The notes: a model not told the origin generated them from the sequence alone. Positions 1 through 8,711 are shown, counted from the first letter of the stretch. The stretch is 64,000 nt of DNA from an uncultured SAR116 cluster alpha proteobacterium (GCA_902542765.1 CACBVW010000003.1:1-64000), one strand, 5' to 3'. A program made the numbers and translations.

Positions 1-1030
1 TTGTAATTTTCTGCCAGGTCCATCATCTAGTCAGGTTGGTATATCTATAGGATATTATTTCAAAGGTGTAAAAGGAGCTATTTTAGCTTGGGTGGGTTTT
101 ACGATGCCTTCAGTAACAATTCTTATGCTATTTGGTTATGCAATTTTAAATTATGACAATTCAATTCCTCAAGGTGTTTTAAAAGGTTTGAAAGCAATTG
201 TTGTTATAATTGTATTTCAAGCAATATTGGGGATGAGTAAAAATTTATTAAAAGATAACGTTGGATATTTAATTACATTATTCACAGCTTTGTTTTTAAT
301 AATTTTCCCATCATCATTAAATCAATTAATGTGTTTGATTCTTAGTGGTCTAATTGGGGTGTTTGTATATAGAGAAAAAAAAAGAAAAGGAAAAAACCAA
401 AAGTTTTCTGTTGAAATAGGTTTTTGGAAGATTTTCCCAATAATTTTATTTTTTGCTTTTTTAATAATTCTCCCAATTGTAAATGAAATTTTTAATTCTA
501 ATCTTTTAAATTTAGCGAATAGTTTCTTTAAAGTTGGTTCCTTAGTTTTTGGAGGAGGGCACGTTGTATTACCATTATTAAATGAAGAATTTGTTGCTAG
601 TGGTATGATTGAAAATGATTTATTCTTAGCAGGTTATGGCGCATCACAGGCTATACCGGGTCCTTTATTTACATTTTCATCCTATTTAGGAATTTTTTTA
701 AAAAGTGAAATCAATACTTTGTTTACAAGTATATTCTGTTTGTTTTTTATTTTCCTACCATCATTTCTTTTACTTCTTGGTACTTTGTCTATATGGAATC
801 AATTAAGAAAATTTGATTTAATCATTAGTGGTTTTAAAGGTGTTAATGCCAGTGTGATAGGACTATTGATTGCAGCATTATATGATCCTATCATCATTAC
901 TAGTCTAAAAAGTTATCACGATTTTATTCTTATTTTAATTTCTTTTATAATTTTATTTTTTACTAAAATACCACAATGGGCAGCTGTGTTTTTTATATCG
1001 CTTTGTGGTTGGATGCTTGCATATATTTAA
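1..1030 (+). CDS. chrA: Chromate transporter family protein, 5'-truncated by window edge
   Basis: This is an inner-membrane anion carrier of the CHR (ChrA) family. Members export chromate or carry other oxyanions by proton coupling. The reading frame is open from base 2, so the gene begins outside the window and about one third is missing. The first visible residues (FLPGPSSQVGISIGY) are the conserved signature of the first CHR domain. The second CHR half is complete, with VGSLVFGGGHVVLPLL around residue 180 of the visible part and the matching AIPGPLFTFSSYLG signature. Hydrophobic helices fill the rest. It converges with a MOSC gene one base beyond its stop. The family is clear from both duplicated signatures; the true substrate in this organism is not shown. 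Confidence 0.9.
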   Translation, partial: CNFLPGPSSSQVGISIGYYFKGVKGAILAWVGFTMPSVTILMLFGYAILNYDNSIPQGVLKGLKAIVVIIVFQAILGMSKNLLKDNVGYLITLFTALFLIIFPSSLNQLMCLILSGLIGVFVYREKKRKGKNQKFSVEIGFWKIFPIILFFAFLIILPIVNEIFNSNLLNLANSFFKVGSLVFGGGHVVLPLLNEEFVASGMIENDLFLAGYGASQAIPGPLFTFSSYLGIFLKSEINTLFTSIFCLFFIFLPSFLLLLGTLSIWNQLRKFDLIISGFKGVNASVIGLLIAALYDPIIITSLKSYHDFILILISFIILFFTKIPQWAAVFFISLCGWMLAYI

Positions 1031-1031
1031 T

Positions 1032-1523
1032 TTAGTCTTCAATTTGAATAATCTGGTCACCTTTTCTAATTTTACCACCCTTAACTATCGAGCAATTGAG
1101 ACCTGATCTATTATATAATGGTAAAACAAGTGGTTTTTTAAGAAGGTCAGCGAGGTATTTACAAGGAAAGTTAAGCCTTCCACCAAATAAAATAGCTTCA
1201 CCAACTTTAAACTTTTTTCCAACTAGATAATTAAGTGGAACGCCAGAAGTTGTTAAATTTCTTCTATGTTCTATTGGTTTCAAAATAATAGGTTTTTCTT
1301 GAAGCGGTGGTTGATTAGCTGCTAGTGCTTCTAGAACCTCATTTTCTATTAAAGTTATATCCCTAATGTCTGGTTTTGGGGAATATGTACCTGTTTGGTT
1401 ATAGTATCGATCATTGACAATGCCTTTACCTTCAACTAATTCAGCTTCTTCCAATTCGATCATATTAGCTGAAGCTTTAGGCGCTATATGTATATGTAGT
1501 AAAGCTCCGCTCTCCCATTTCAT
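1032..1523 (-). CDS. MOSC domain-containing protein
   Basis: This 163-residue protein consists almost entirely of a MOSC domain, the sulfur-carrier fold of the molybdenum cofactor sulfurase C-terminus. Visible family marks are the glycine-rich start, RDITLIENEVLEAL, the core RRNLTTSGVPLNYLVGKKF near residues 85-105 and the conserved Cys in LNFPCKYL (about residue 121), which is the expected sulfur-binding position. It has no signal peptide or membrane segment, so it is probably cytosolic. Stand-alone MOSC proteins are thought to pass sulfur to metal cofactors or N-hydroxylated substrates; which applies here is unknown. It is convergent with the chromate transporter and has no obvious operon partner. 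Confidence 0.85.
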   Translation of the reverse strand: MKWESGALLHIHIAPKASANMIELEEAELVEGKGIVNDRYYNQTGTYSPKPDIRDITLIENEVLEALAANQPPLQEKPIILKPIEHRRNLTTSGVPLNYLVGKKFKVGEAILFGGRLNFPCKYLADLLKKPLVLPLYNRSGLNCSIVKGGKIRKGDQIIQIED

Positions 1524-1649
1524 AAAATTTTCCCCCTGATATCTATAGTTAAAATATATTATGTTAATTCAAAAATTTTTGAACTAAATTTTGACAATCT
1601 TTTAAAATAATTTACAAGGTATTCCACATTATTATTTAAGGTGATTACT

Positions 1650-2057
1650 ATGGAAGATAAAAATATTACTGTAATTTCTGACAAACCTAATGAGGCTAAT
1701 ACTTCTCTTTCAGGAAGTTCAATGACAAAAGCTGGAAGGCTGGCAATGGAATTGTCTCAAGAGAAGAAGAGACTTAAGCAAGAACTAGAAGAGCTTCAGA
1801 CAGAGTATGATGAAATTAAACCCACAACCCCAACGGGTACACGTGATTGGTATGTCAAATGGATAGCTATGCTTTTAGCAGTAGCAGGTATATTCCTAAT
1901 AAGTGCATCATATACTCTTTATGGGCAGATAGCCTATGTGGTTAGTTGTATTGGTTGGATTTATGTTGGGATGCAGTGGGGTGATAGGGCAATTATGATT
2001 GGCTCATCTGTAAGTTGTACTGCAATAGCAATGAATTTAGTTAATACACTAACTTAA
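1650..2057 (+). CDS. Hypothetical protein: coiled coil plus two membrane segments
   Basis: This 135-residue protein is unrecognised. The N-terminal third is polar, with a charged heptad-like stretch (about residues 35-60, LSQEKKRLKQELEELQ) that should form a coiled coil. It is followed by GTRDWYVKW and two hydrophobic helices (about 70-90 and 92-130) with small residues. I chose ATG 1650 because AAGGTG lies at normal ribosome-binding distance; an in-frame GTG at 1641 is the alternative. The membrane part, with a WxGMQWGDRA stretch between hydrophobic segments, suggests a small inner-membrane protein with a cytoplasmic coiled-coil tail. No function is proposed. Confidence 0.7.
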   Translation: MEDKNITVISDKPNEANTSLSGSSMTKAGRLAMELSQEKKRLKQELEELQTEYDEIKPTTPTGTRDWYVKWIAMLLAVAGIFLISASYTLYGQIAYVVSCIGWIYVGMQWGDRAIMIGSSVSCTAIAMNLVNTLT

Positions 2058-2059
2058 AC

Positions 2060-2263
2060 TTAATTTTTTCTCTTTGTTTTGAAAAAGAAACTTTTTAGAG
2101 AAAATTGTGCATATTTATTATTTTTACTTAAATAAGTAATTATTAAAATTGTGAATAAAATAATAATAATAAGAGCAACAAAAATGCTAATTTGAGTTGT
2201 TTTTATCAGATACGCCAACGCAAATGGAAATAAGAAACTAATTATTAAAATGAAAAATTTCAT
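2060..2263 (-). CDS. Small hypothetical membrane protein
   Basis: A 67-residue product with two hydrophobic stretches (about residues 1-20 and 26-46) and a basic C-terminus rich in Lys, typical of a two-pass inner-membrane microprotein with both ends inside. It converges with the preceding coiled-coil membrane gene, two bases apart. No recognisable family. Confidence 0.5.
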   Translation of the reverse strand: MKFFILIISFLFPFALAYLIKTTQISIFVALIIIILFTILIITYLSKNNKYAQFSLKSFFFKTKRKN

Positions 2264-2306
2264 TTTATAATCATAGTATTTTTTCTTTTTTTAAAAAACT
2301 TTTTAA

Positions 2307-2813
2307 TTATGCGTCTGATTTACATCTGAAAATATCAGCAGTTACGCTTGAAAGTAAATTAGTCTGCTTCATGAATTCGTAACGTACTTTTAAACTATTT
2401 TTCACATCAATTTCTTTATTAGCGTAAATGATTTCTTTATTTTCGTTTAAATCGTAAATACCAATAGCATTTCCACCCATAGTTGCTGCTCTTTTTCTAA
2501 GTTCGTACATTAATTCGTCATAGCTTAAACTACCAAGCACTCTAACTCTCATAATATTTATACAGCCAGGATCGCCTTTTAGAAATTTACTAGAAGAAAA
2601 ATCAATATTTTCAACTTTATTAGTATAATTTATGTCCTTATTTGATGAGGAAACATTAGCCTTGTTAATATTTTTACCAGCAATAACGTCATCAATTGAT
2701 TCTGTCTGGTTTGGAATTTTTACAATTCTTTGACCATAATTACTTATGAGAGTTGTCTTATGAAAACAACCAGATAAAAATATGAACGAAAATAGTAAAA
2801 AATATAATTTCAT
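2307..2813 (-). CDS. Putative lipoprotein, RcsF/DUF4156-like C-terminus
   Basis: A lipoprotein precursor. Starting at ATG 2813, the first 15 residues are hydrophobic and end in the lipobox LSGC, so Cys is the likely lipidated residue; a start seven codons upstream would give a less standard signal. The middle is polar and low in complexity. The last 80 residues contain CINIMRVRVLG followed by LRKRAATMGGNAIGIYDL, a pattern shared with small surface lipoproteins in which an 'A..GaNaI' helix-strand unit follows a Cys (RcsF and DUF4156 groups). A further Cys occurs near the C-terminus (DIFRCKSD), so a disulfide is possible. Function unknown; outer-membrane or periplasmic location inferred. Confidence 0.65.
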   Translation of the reverse strand: MKLYFLLFSFIFLSGCFHKTTLISNYGQRIVKIPNQTESIDDVIAGKNINKANVSSSNKDINYTNKVENIDFSSSKFLKGDPGCINIMRVRVLGSLSYDELMYELRKRAATMGGNAIGIYDLNENKEIIYANKEIDVKNSLKVRYEFMKQTNLLSSVTADIFRCKSDA

Positions 2814-2930
2814 TATCAATAATTCCAGAATCAATTACTCTATTATTACGTCTTATAAATAAGAATATTTAATATTTTTCATAAATATTTAGATTTTATT
2901 TATAAACTAACGAAATAATTTATTAAAAAG

Positions 2931-3515
2931 CTAATTGGTCATAAATATGTCATAGCGTATAGTTTTTCCTAAAATCTGGTGGGAACATTTTTTAATATCT
3001 TTAATTGGTTCAGCATATCTAGGTTGTTTGAGAACTACCCTGTTTTTTGCGCAATTTAAAGCAACTTCTAAAAGTTCAATATAATCAGTATCAGGTCCTA
3101 CTATCTCTCTAACTAACCTCATGTTATTTTTAACAAGAGCTGTTTTCTTTCTCTCTTTATACATTGTATCGATCATAATCACTTCTGGTGTAAGTTTTGG
3201 TAAAATATCTTTAGAATCTCCAAATAATAATTCCATTCTATTTATAATTTTCTCAATTTCACCACCAAATGATATACCTTCATTAATACCATTTTGAAGG
3301 AGTTCATGCATTTTTTGTGATCGTTCAATTAATGTGACTTTAGCTCCAAGAGAAGCAAGAATAAAAGAATCGTATCCTAGTCCAGCTGTTGCATCTATTA
3401 TGTTTCTATTTTTATTAAATTTCATACCAATAGCTTTAGCAAGGTTTTGGCCTCTACCTTTGCCGTATTTTAATCTATGTAATATAGGGCCTTCAATAAA
3501 AGAACATTTTAACAT
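2931..3515 (-). CDS. rsmJ: RsmJ-like class I SAM-dependent methyltransferase
   Basis: This resembles the 16S rRNA guanine-N2 methyltransferase RsmJ, which modifies G1516 in E. coli. Motif I is IDATAGLGYDSFILASLG (about residues 40-57), followed by the acidic strand end VTLIER that binds SAM ribose. The catalytic region reads IDTMYKERKKTALVKNNMR, matching the DPMYP.R.KSALVK region of the family. At 194 residues it lacks the roughly 50-residue N-terminal part of the E. coli protein. A stop codon (TAG) lies six codons upstream of the ATG, so the short form is real in this sequence. It is alone between intergenic regions. Assignment to the family is firm; the exact target base is inferred. Confidence 0.8.
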   Translation of the reverse strand: MLKCSFIEGPILHRLKYGKGRGQNLAKAIGMKFNKNRNIIDATAGLGYDSFILASLGAKVTLIERSQKMHELLQNGINEGISFGGEIEKIINRMELLFGDSKDILPKLTPEVIMIDTMYKERKKTALVKNNMRLVREIVGPDTDYIELLEVALNCAKNRVVLKQPRYAEPIKDIKKCSHQILGKTIRYDIFMTN

Positions 3516-3572
3516 AAGTTTTATTTGTAACTAGATTCCAAAGATATTTTTTAATTAATAAGAGTTTAAAAA

Positions 3573-4460
3573 TTAACTATTCTCCATTGGTAAGTTTTGA
3601 TCAACAGCTGCCCATTCATGAAGTGAATTATCATAAATTGTTATATTTTCAAAACCTAATTGATATAAGACAAATGCTTCTAAGGATGCGGCAATACCAC
3701 CACCGCAGTAATTTAAAACACAGCTATCTTTAGTAATGCCTTTTAATTGAAAAATTTTTGACAATTCATCAAATTTTTTTAATTTACCTGTTTCACTATC
3801 AAGTAATTCATGAAATGGTACATTGACACTTGTTGGTATTCTACCAGGTCTGCCATATCTTGGATTTTCTCCATTATGAATATCGGCGGTTAATGAATTT
3901 AAAATTTTAAACTTTGGATTATTTATTGCCTCTAATACTACGTCTTTATTTATAAAAATATTTTTTCTTGGTGAAAAATTAAAATCTGATTGTGAAAAAG
4001 TTAAGTTACTTCTTGAAGTAGGTAAGTTCATTTTTTGCCACTGATTAAATCCACCATCTAATATGCTCGCTCTATCAAATCCAACTGCTCTTAACATCCA
4101 CCAGATACGTGCCGACCATTGTGTACCATTTCTTGAATAGAGTATTACGTGATAATCACTTCCTATTCCCTTTTTTTTAAAACTATCTGCGAGTATTTCA
4201 AGTTTAGGTAATGTAAACCTATACTGACTAGTTGAATCTGAAAGATCATGATGAAGATCTAAGAAACTAGAATTTTGAATGTTACAAAGTTCATAATTTT
4301 CTCTGCCACTTTCTACTATGTAGGGTAAAGTAGGATCATTATCTCTGTAATGTAGATAAGTTGTACAATCATATATTCTTATATTATTGTTGTTAAGATT
4401 TTGACTTAACCACTCACAGCTAACAATTGCTTCAGGATTTTTCCACGTATCTAATTTCAT
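3573..4460 (-). CDS. sseA: 3-mercaptopyruvate / thiosulfate sulfurtransferase (tandem rhodanese)
   Basis: A two-domain rhodanese of 295 residues, the usual length for SseA-type enzymes that move sulfur from 3-mercaptopyruvate or thiosulfate to a thiol or cyanide acceptor. The N-terminal domain (about 10-145) is the inactive rhodanese copy, with WSARIWWMLRAVGF and LDGGFNQWQ. The C-terminal domain (about 165-290) carries the active-site loop NYCGGGIAASLEAFVL, where the Cys is the persulfide carrier. The loop CGGGIAA rather than CG[ST]GVTA makes the donor preference uncertain. It is cytosolic, with no signal peptide. It lies 33 bases downstream of the oxidoreductase gene on the same strand and may be co-transcribed with it. 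Confidence 0.88.
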   Translation of the reverse strand: MKLDTWKNPEAIVSCEWLSQNLNNNNIRIYDCTTYLHYRDNDPTLPYIVESGRENYELCNIQNSSFLDLHHDLSDSTSQYRFTLPKLEILADSFKKKGIGSDYHVILYSRNGTQWSARIWWMLRAVGFDRASILDGGFNQWQKMNLPTSRSNLTFSQSDFNFSPRKNIFINKDVVLEAINNPKFKILNSLTADIHNGENPRYGRPGRIPTSVNVPFHELLDSETGKLKKFDELSKIFQLKGITKDSCVLNYCGGGIAASLEAFVLYQLGFENITIYDNSLHEWAAVDQNLPMENS

Positions 4461-4493
4461 AATATTTAATTTTCTATATTAACAGAGACTTAT

Positions 4494-5468
4494 TTAAGGC
4501 TCCAAATACACACTTCCACCACCTCTTCTAGATTCTAACATATTATGAGCTAAATTAGCATCTTTAAGTTTGAAAGGCTGAAATTCTGGTAATGTTATTT
4601 TATTATTTTTGAATGCTTGGAAAACTGAATCAGCCATTTTTTGGTATAAGGCTAAATCAGAAATATAATCAAACAAAATTGGTCTTGAAATTGTAAGGGA
4701 TTTACTAGCTAAAACAGACATTGGAATTGGGTCAAGAGGTCCTGATGATTGTCCAAAATTTATTAAATGTCCACATACTTTAATACTCTTTAAAGAATTT
4801 TCAAATGTATCTTTGCCAACTGAGTCAAAAATTTTATCTACACCTTTACCATTTGTTAGTTCCATTACTGTTTCTATAAAATCTTCTTGATGATAAGTAA
4901 GTGTATGATCACATCCATAAGATTTTGCTGTAATAATTTTCTCTTTACTTCCAACAGTACCAATCACAACAGCTCCTTTTGATTTAGCCCATTGAGAAAA
5001 AATTCTTCCAACACCGCCTGTGGCTGCTGTAATTAAAATTGTATCAGAAGCATTTAATTTGGTAACCTCTTCAATTAACATTTGTACTGTAATTGCTCTT
5101 GAGAAATTAGTTGCCATCATTTCATCTGAAATAAAATTAGGAATTTTAACAGCTAGATTTTTATCCAAAATTCTGTGGCTTGAATACGCTCCATAATCTT
5201 TTGTTATGTATGCTATTTTATCTCCTTTTATAAAGTCCTCTATACCTGCTCCTGTTTCTTCTATAATACCAACCGCTTCAAGGCCTGGTATTCCAGGGAG
5301 CTCTAGTGTTTTGTAAAGCCCTGATCTAACATAAATATCATGAAAATGAACTCCTATTGCTGTTTGTCTGATGAGGAGTTCATTTTCTTTTGGTTTTTTG
5401 ATTTCAATGTCTTCTAATTTTAAAACATTAGAATTACCGTGTTCTCTTAAGACTATTGCTTTGGCCAT
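4494..5468 (-). CDS. qor: NADPH:quinone oxidoreductase (zinc-independent MDR family)
   Basis: A medium-chain dehydrogenase/reductase of the quinone oxidoreductase branch, 324 residues. The GroES-like N-terminal domain runs to about residue 120 (GIPGLEAVGIIEETG). The Rossmann domain shows ITAATGGVGRIFSQWAKSKGA with the AxxGxxG dinucleotide loop, then VGSKEKIITAKSYGCDHTL, where Ser/Lys after the second strand suits NADP(H). The Cys/His ligands of catalytic zinc are missing, as expected for quinone reductases. The C-terminus ends RRGGGSVYLEP, like the GKxVL motif of the family. The likely reaction is one- or two-electron reduction of quinones or alpha,beta-unsaturated carbonyls. It is upstream of the sulfurtransferase gene. 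Confidence 0.88.
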   Translation of the reverse strand: MAKAIVLREHGNSNVLKLEDIEIKKPKENELLIRQTAIGVHFHDIYVRSGLYKTLELPGIPGLEAVGIIEETGAGIEDFIKGDKIAYITKDYGAYSSHRILDKNLAVKIPNFISDEMMATNFSRAITVQMLIEEVTKLNASDTILITAATGGVGRIFSQWAKSKGAVVIGTVGSKEKIITAKSYGCDHTLTYHQEDFIETVMELTNGKGVDKIFDSVGKDTFENSLKSIKVCGHLINFGQSSGPLDPIPMSVLASKSLTISRPILFDYISDLALYQKMADSVFQAFKNNKITLPEFQPFKLKDANLAHNMLESRRGGGSVYLEP

Positions 5469-5565
5469 TTATACCTCAATATTTTTTATTACAAATAAAA
5501 ATCAAACTTAAGTAGTATCATATAAAATATTTGAATTTCTTGTAATCAGTTTATAGAATATTTTT

Positions 5566-5862
5566 ATGTCTATAATGAGAATAACAGTTAGAACATTCCA
5601 AAACGAACAACATGCAGAAATGTTTATTACTATTTCTCAAAAGATTTATGAAGATGCGCTTAAAGATAAACTTAAAGTAAATTTTACAATGATACAAAAT
5701 ACCTCACTTAAAAACCAAGTGACAAGTATCTGGAAATATGACGATGAAAAACATTTGAAGGAAATTAGATCTTATTTATCAAAACATAATTCCCTACCAA
5801 ATTCTTTATCCCCCAAAGAAATTGTTTACAGTGGTGAGGTTATAGTTGATTCAAATTCTTAA
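5566..5862 (+). CDS. Hypothetical protein, possible dimeric alpha/beta-barrel fold
   Basis: A 98-residue soluble protein with no recognised family. The order beta (MRITVRTF), helix (AEMFITISQKIYEDAL), beta (KVNFTMIQNT), beta (NQVTSIWKYDD), helix (EKHLKEIRSYLSKH) and a last beta strand resembles ferredoxin-like ABM/DUF proteins, but that is only a fold guess. An in-frame ATG at 5575 would shorten it by three residues. It is divergent from the oxidoreductase gene. Confidence 0.55.
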   Translation: MSIMRITVRTFQNEQHAEMFITISQKIYEDALKDKLKVNFTMIQNTSLKNQVTSIWKYDDEKHLKEIRSYLSKHNSLPNSLSPKEIVYSGEVIVDSNS

Positions 5863-5866
5863 ATTC

Positions 5867-6247
5867 TTATAAAAAGTTCAAACTCATCATAATTAAACAA
5901 ATAAGAGCGATTGCCCAAATGCCTGTCCTTACATAATTTATTCCAACAATATATACTGGAACATAGATTATTCTTGCTAATAACCAGATGATTGCTAGGA
6001 AAGAATTATCTACATCACTAATAATTGATAAAAGAATTAATCCAATAAATATTGGTAGTGTTTCAAATAAATTTTTTAATGATCTATTAGCTCTATCTAT
6101 ATAAATTGAAGTATTTGCAATATTATCTCTGGAAGAGAATAAATAAGATAATTTTACATTATTTGTTAACAGGCTTATTAGTACAGGAATGGTAATTTGG
6201 ATTAGGACTAATAAAAAAGATAGTATCAGAATACTTGTTAGCGTCAT
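5867..6247 (-). CDS. MAPEG family membrane protein
   Basis: A 126-residue, four-helix membrane protein of the MAPEG (eicosanoid/glutathione metabolism) family. The diagnostic first-loop sequence RANRSLKNLFETLPIFIGL near residues 53-71 matches the family's RAxxNxxENLPxF pattern, with Lys replacing the first Asn-adjacent position and Phe-Glu-Thr-Leu-Pro retained. Helices are at about 4-27, 60-78, 85-101 and 104-124. Bacterial MAPEG proteins can have glutathione transferase or peroxidase activity, but most are untested. It is convergent with the small protein at 5566 (five bases apart). Confidence 0.8.
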   Translation of the reverse strand: MTLTSILILSFLLVLIQITIPVLISLLTNNVKLSYLFSSRDNIANTSIYIDRANRSLKNLFETLPIFIGLILLSIISDVDNSFLAIIWLLARIIYVPVYIVGINYVRTGIWAIALICLIMMSLNFL

Positions 6248-6260
6248 TTTTTTCTCCAGG

Positions 6261-6428
6261 TTACTGTTTTGATTGATATAACTTCAACTTTTTAATAAGT
6301 ACATTTATATATTCCTTAGATTCAGCTAATTCATTTTTTAGTCTCTTGTTTTGTTCTTCAAGAAAATAATTTTGTCTTTTTAGCCACTCATCTTGGCTGA
6401 TTTCTTTTGGATAATCTCTTTTGGTCAT
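6261..6428 (-). CDS. Small coiled-coil protein (55 aa)
   Basis: An ORF of 55 residues starting MTKRDYPKEISQDEWLKRQ and continuing as an almost unbroken amphipathic helix rich in Leu, Lys, Glu and Asn (about residues 14-52). It lies 13 bases upstream of the MAPEG gene on the same strand, so the two may share a transcript. No family recognised; the short polar head followed by a coiled coil resembles phage-shock or cell-division helper microproteins only in general form. Confidence 0.5.
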   Translation of the reverse strand: MTKRDYPKEISQDEWLKRQNYFLEEQNKRLKNELAESKEYINVLIKKLKLYQSKQ

Positions 6429-6465
6429 TTCAGTCTCGAATTTAAATTTACCAAAAATTTAAATG

Positions 6466-6651
6466 CTAATTATTAGATTTAAATTCATCATTTTCTTCAT
6501 TTGGATCTTTAGTAAGGTAAACTCCAAAGCAGAAGCCACCAATGGCAAAAAAATTTATTACAAAATTTGGTTCAACTAAATCTATCCATCTTAATATGCC
6601 CCATATCAATGCAGATGCAACAATAATCCAGCCAATAATTTGTTTTTTCAT
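6466..6651 (-). CDS. Small two-pass membrane protein
   Basis: A 61-residue product with two hydrophobic helices (about residues 5-20 and 29-46) joined by a short loop with Asp, Glu and Pro, and an acidic C-terminus (DPNEENDEFKSNN). It lies upstream of the coiled-coil microprotein and MAPEG genes on the same strand, so it may belong to the same small operon. Function unknown. Confidence 0.5.
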   Translation of the reverse strand: MKKQIIGWIIVASALIWGILRWIDLVEPNFVINFFAIGGFCFGVYLTKDPNEENDEFKSNN

Positions 6652-6756
6652 TTTGTTCCAATATTTTTAAGTTTATTAAATTAAAAAATTGATAAACTTT
6701 TATTACAAATAAAATTAAAATAATTATCATTATAAAACGTAATTTTCTTATTTAGT

Positions 6757-7299
6757 ATGAATATTTTTAAATTTATTTTTCTTTTCTTTATTTTAACCCA
6801 AGAAGCAGTAGGTAATACGATATTTAAAGACAATTTTGAAAATCCAAAAAAGTGGCAATTTATTTCAGATCAAGTTATGGGTGGGATATCTACGGGTAAA
6901 GTCGAGTTTTTTAATGAAAACAATAATTTGTATGCACGTTTGACTGGAAACGTTTCCACAGAAAATAAGGGTGGTTTCATTCAAATTAGAAGAAAACTTG
7001 AAAAATCAAGTTTAAAAGGCACAAAATTTATTAAAATAACTGCAAAAGGTAATAATCAAAATTATTTTATTCACCTGAGAACAACTGGTACTTTACTACC
7101 GTGGCAATATTATCAAATTAGTTTTAAAGTTGTTAATGATTACAAAATATTTAAATTACCAATTAATAAATTTAAAAGGTCTAGTATTTTCTTATCTAAA
7201 CAAATTAATCCTGAAAATATTACATCTGTAGGAGTTGTTGCATTTGGGAGAGATCATTCTGCAGATATTTATATTAAAGAAATTAATTTTATAGATTAA
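6757..7299 (+). CDS. CIA30 family protein (complex I intermediate-associated protein 30-like)
   Basis: A 180-residue exported protein. A hydrophobic N-terminus (residues 2-15) ending near AVGN looks like a signal peptide. The rest matches the CIA30 domain, a galactose-binding-like jelly roll: WQFISDQVMGGISTGKVEF (about 34-52), ARLTGNVSTENKGGFIQIR (about 60-78), then FIHLRTTGT, WQYYQISFKV and the closing DHSADIYIKEINF. In mitochondria CIA30 helps assemble complex I; bacterial periplasmic members have no established role. Single gene, flanked by oppositely oriented small genes. Confidence 0.82.
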   Translation: MNIFKFIFLFFILTQEAVGNTIFKDNFENPKKWQFISDQVMGGISTGKVEFFNENNNLYARLTGNVSTENKGGFIQIRRKLEKSSLKGTKFIKITAKGNNQNYFIHLRTTGTLLPWQYYQISFKVVNDYKIFKLPINKFKRSSIFLSKQINPENITSVGVVAFGRDHSADIYIKEINFID

Positions 7300-7310
7300 A
7301 TAAAATATGT

Positions 7311-7505
7311 TTATTTAAGTAACGTTGCTCTTTTAAATTCTACGTGCTTAGGTCTAATTGTAAAAAATCTAGAAATTCTGTGTTGTTCTAACGCTTCATC
7401 AATTATACTCTGTAGGTCACCCAATTCTCCCTCTATAGGTTGGCTGTTCCATTCTCTATTATCTACTAAAAGTGTAATAATATATTTTTGTTTTTTATTA
7501 GTCAT
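7311..7505 (-). CDS. Small hypothetical protein (64 aa)
   Basis: A soluble 64-residue product: an N-terminal strand (KYIITLLVDNREW), an acidic helix (GDLQSIIDEALEQH) and a basic C-terminal strand (RFFTIRPKHVEFKRATLL). It sits two bases downstream of the Zn-peptidase stop on the same strand, so co-transcription is likely. No recognised family. Confidence 0.5.
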   Translation of the reverse strand: MTNKKQKYIITLLVDNREWNSQPIEGELGDLQSIIDEALEQHRISRFFTIRPKHVEFKRATLLK

Positions 7506-7507
7506 AA

Positions 7508-8185
7508 TTATCTAATTCTTGAAAGTATTAACCAAATAAATCTTAGTGACACAAAGTTTCTTATAACTCCAATAACATAAGTAAAAGCTGCAGCTTTAAG
7601 AATAGATTGACAAGCGTCATGATATTCTTCTGGTACTTTACTTTTAATTAATGGCAAAGCTCTATTAAAACTAGCATCTAATTCAACTTCTAAAGTTATT
7701 AAATGAACTATTACACCTATTATAAGTGATAATAATACTAATATTAGACAAACTTTTATTAATGAATAAGAACCAGTTGCAAAGATTGTCGGTATACCCA
7801 TTAATAATAACCCGCTACCTAACTGTGAGATCCATGCTGTATTCTTAACAAGGCTTGTCCTGTGTTCAAGCGGTTTATATTTTTCATGATGTTGCATTGC
7901 GTGACCAATTTCGTGGCAGACAATCGATATTGCAGTAAGACTTTTCCGAGAAAGACGATTTTCTGAAACTTTTACTTTTTTTTCACTAAGATCATAATGA
8001 TCCATACTTAAAGATCTTTCAATTTTAACATCATTTAAACCAAGTTCCTTAAGAATAATTTTGCCGAACTCTAATCCAGTAAAAGGCATGTTTATTAGAA
8101 TTTTGTCATTTTTAGTAAATACATAATTTAGCCATATCATTGGGGCAATTGATAATATTAGAAGTAGTGTTATATAAAATATCAT
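7508..8185 (-). CDS. Membrane-associated zinc metallopeptidase (YugP / Zn_peptidase_2 family)
   Basis: A 225-residue inner-membrane protein of the YugP/PF04298 family. The zinc-binding signature HEIGHAMQHH (about residues 91-100) follows a conserved SRKSLTAISIVC helix; the downstream region EVELDASFNRALPLI supplies the usual Glu ligand. Transmembrane helices flank the catalytic part (about 1-18, 122-142, 145-165 and 195-222). The length matches the family (about 220-230). The catalytic residues are intact, so peptidase activity is likely; substrates are unknown across the family. Confidence 0.88.
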   Translation of the reverse strand: MIFYITLLLILSIAPMIWLNYVFTKNDKILINMPFTGLEFGKIILKELGLNDVKIERSLSMDHYDLSEKKVKVSENRLSRKSLTAISIVCHEIGHAMQHHEKYKPLEHRTSLVKNTAWISQLGSGLLLMGIPTIFATGSYSLIKVCLILVLLSLIIGVIVHLITLEVELDASFNRALPLIKSKVPEEYHDACQSILKAAAFTYVIGVIRNFVSLRFIWLILSRIR

Positions 8186-8272
8186 TTTGTAGAGTATAGC
8201 AGATGTTTTAATTTCGTGATCATATAAATATTTGGTAATTTTTTTATTTTATTCAACTATCAACTTAATTTA

Positions 8273-8695
8273 TTAGTTACATTTAATTTTTTGTTTTATT
8301 ATTTCTTCTTTCCTTAAAGGCATTTTGTCTACAACATTATAAATTTCTTTTAATAATGAGATATCTGATGAATATGATTTTATTTGACCGTCATAACCAA
8401 TCAACCACATTCCATATTTGTTTTTAAATTTTTCTGAAATATTATATTTTTTTACTTCATCACCTACTATTCGAATATACTTTAAATTTCTATTATCGTT
8501 CTCACACTTGTTTTTTTTAAAAAAATTATCGGTTTCATTTATGAAATAAACGTATTTTGATTTTGAAATAAAAAGGACTATCCTTTTTTCCCATGCAAAA
8601 GAATTGATATAGTCTTCCAAGATTATTTTTTCAGAAGCATAACTCATTGAAATAGACATAAACGAAATCATTAAAAAAGTAGATATTTTTTTCAT
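8273..8695 (-). CDS. DUF4174 family periplasmic protein
   Basis: A 140-residue exported protein. Starting at ATG 8695 gives a good signal peptide (MKKISTFLMISFMSISMSYA, cleavage after the last Ala); a start five codons upstream is possible. The mature part begins with LEDYINSFAWEKRIVLFI, the DUF4174 pattern of a short helix, Trp-x-x-Arg, then a thioredoxin-like strand. It later contains KYGMWLIGYDGQIKSYSS, equivalent to the 'LIGKDGGVK' strand-turn. No CxxC pair is present, so it is not a redox thioredoxin. It ends one base before the cutA stop-side neighbour, suggesting an operon with cutA. Confidence 0.75.
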   Translation of the reverse strand: MKKISTFLMISFMSISMSYASEKIILEDYINSFAWEKRIVLFISKSKYVYFINETDNFFKKNKCENDNRNLKYIRIVGDEVKKYNISEKFKNKYGMWLIGYDGQIKSYSSDISLLKEIYNVVDKMPLRKEEIIKQKIKCN

Positions 8696-8711
8696 ATATA
8701 ATTTATACATT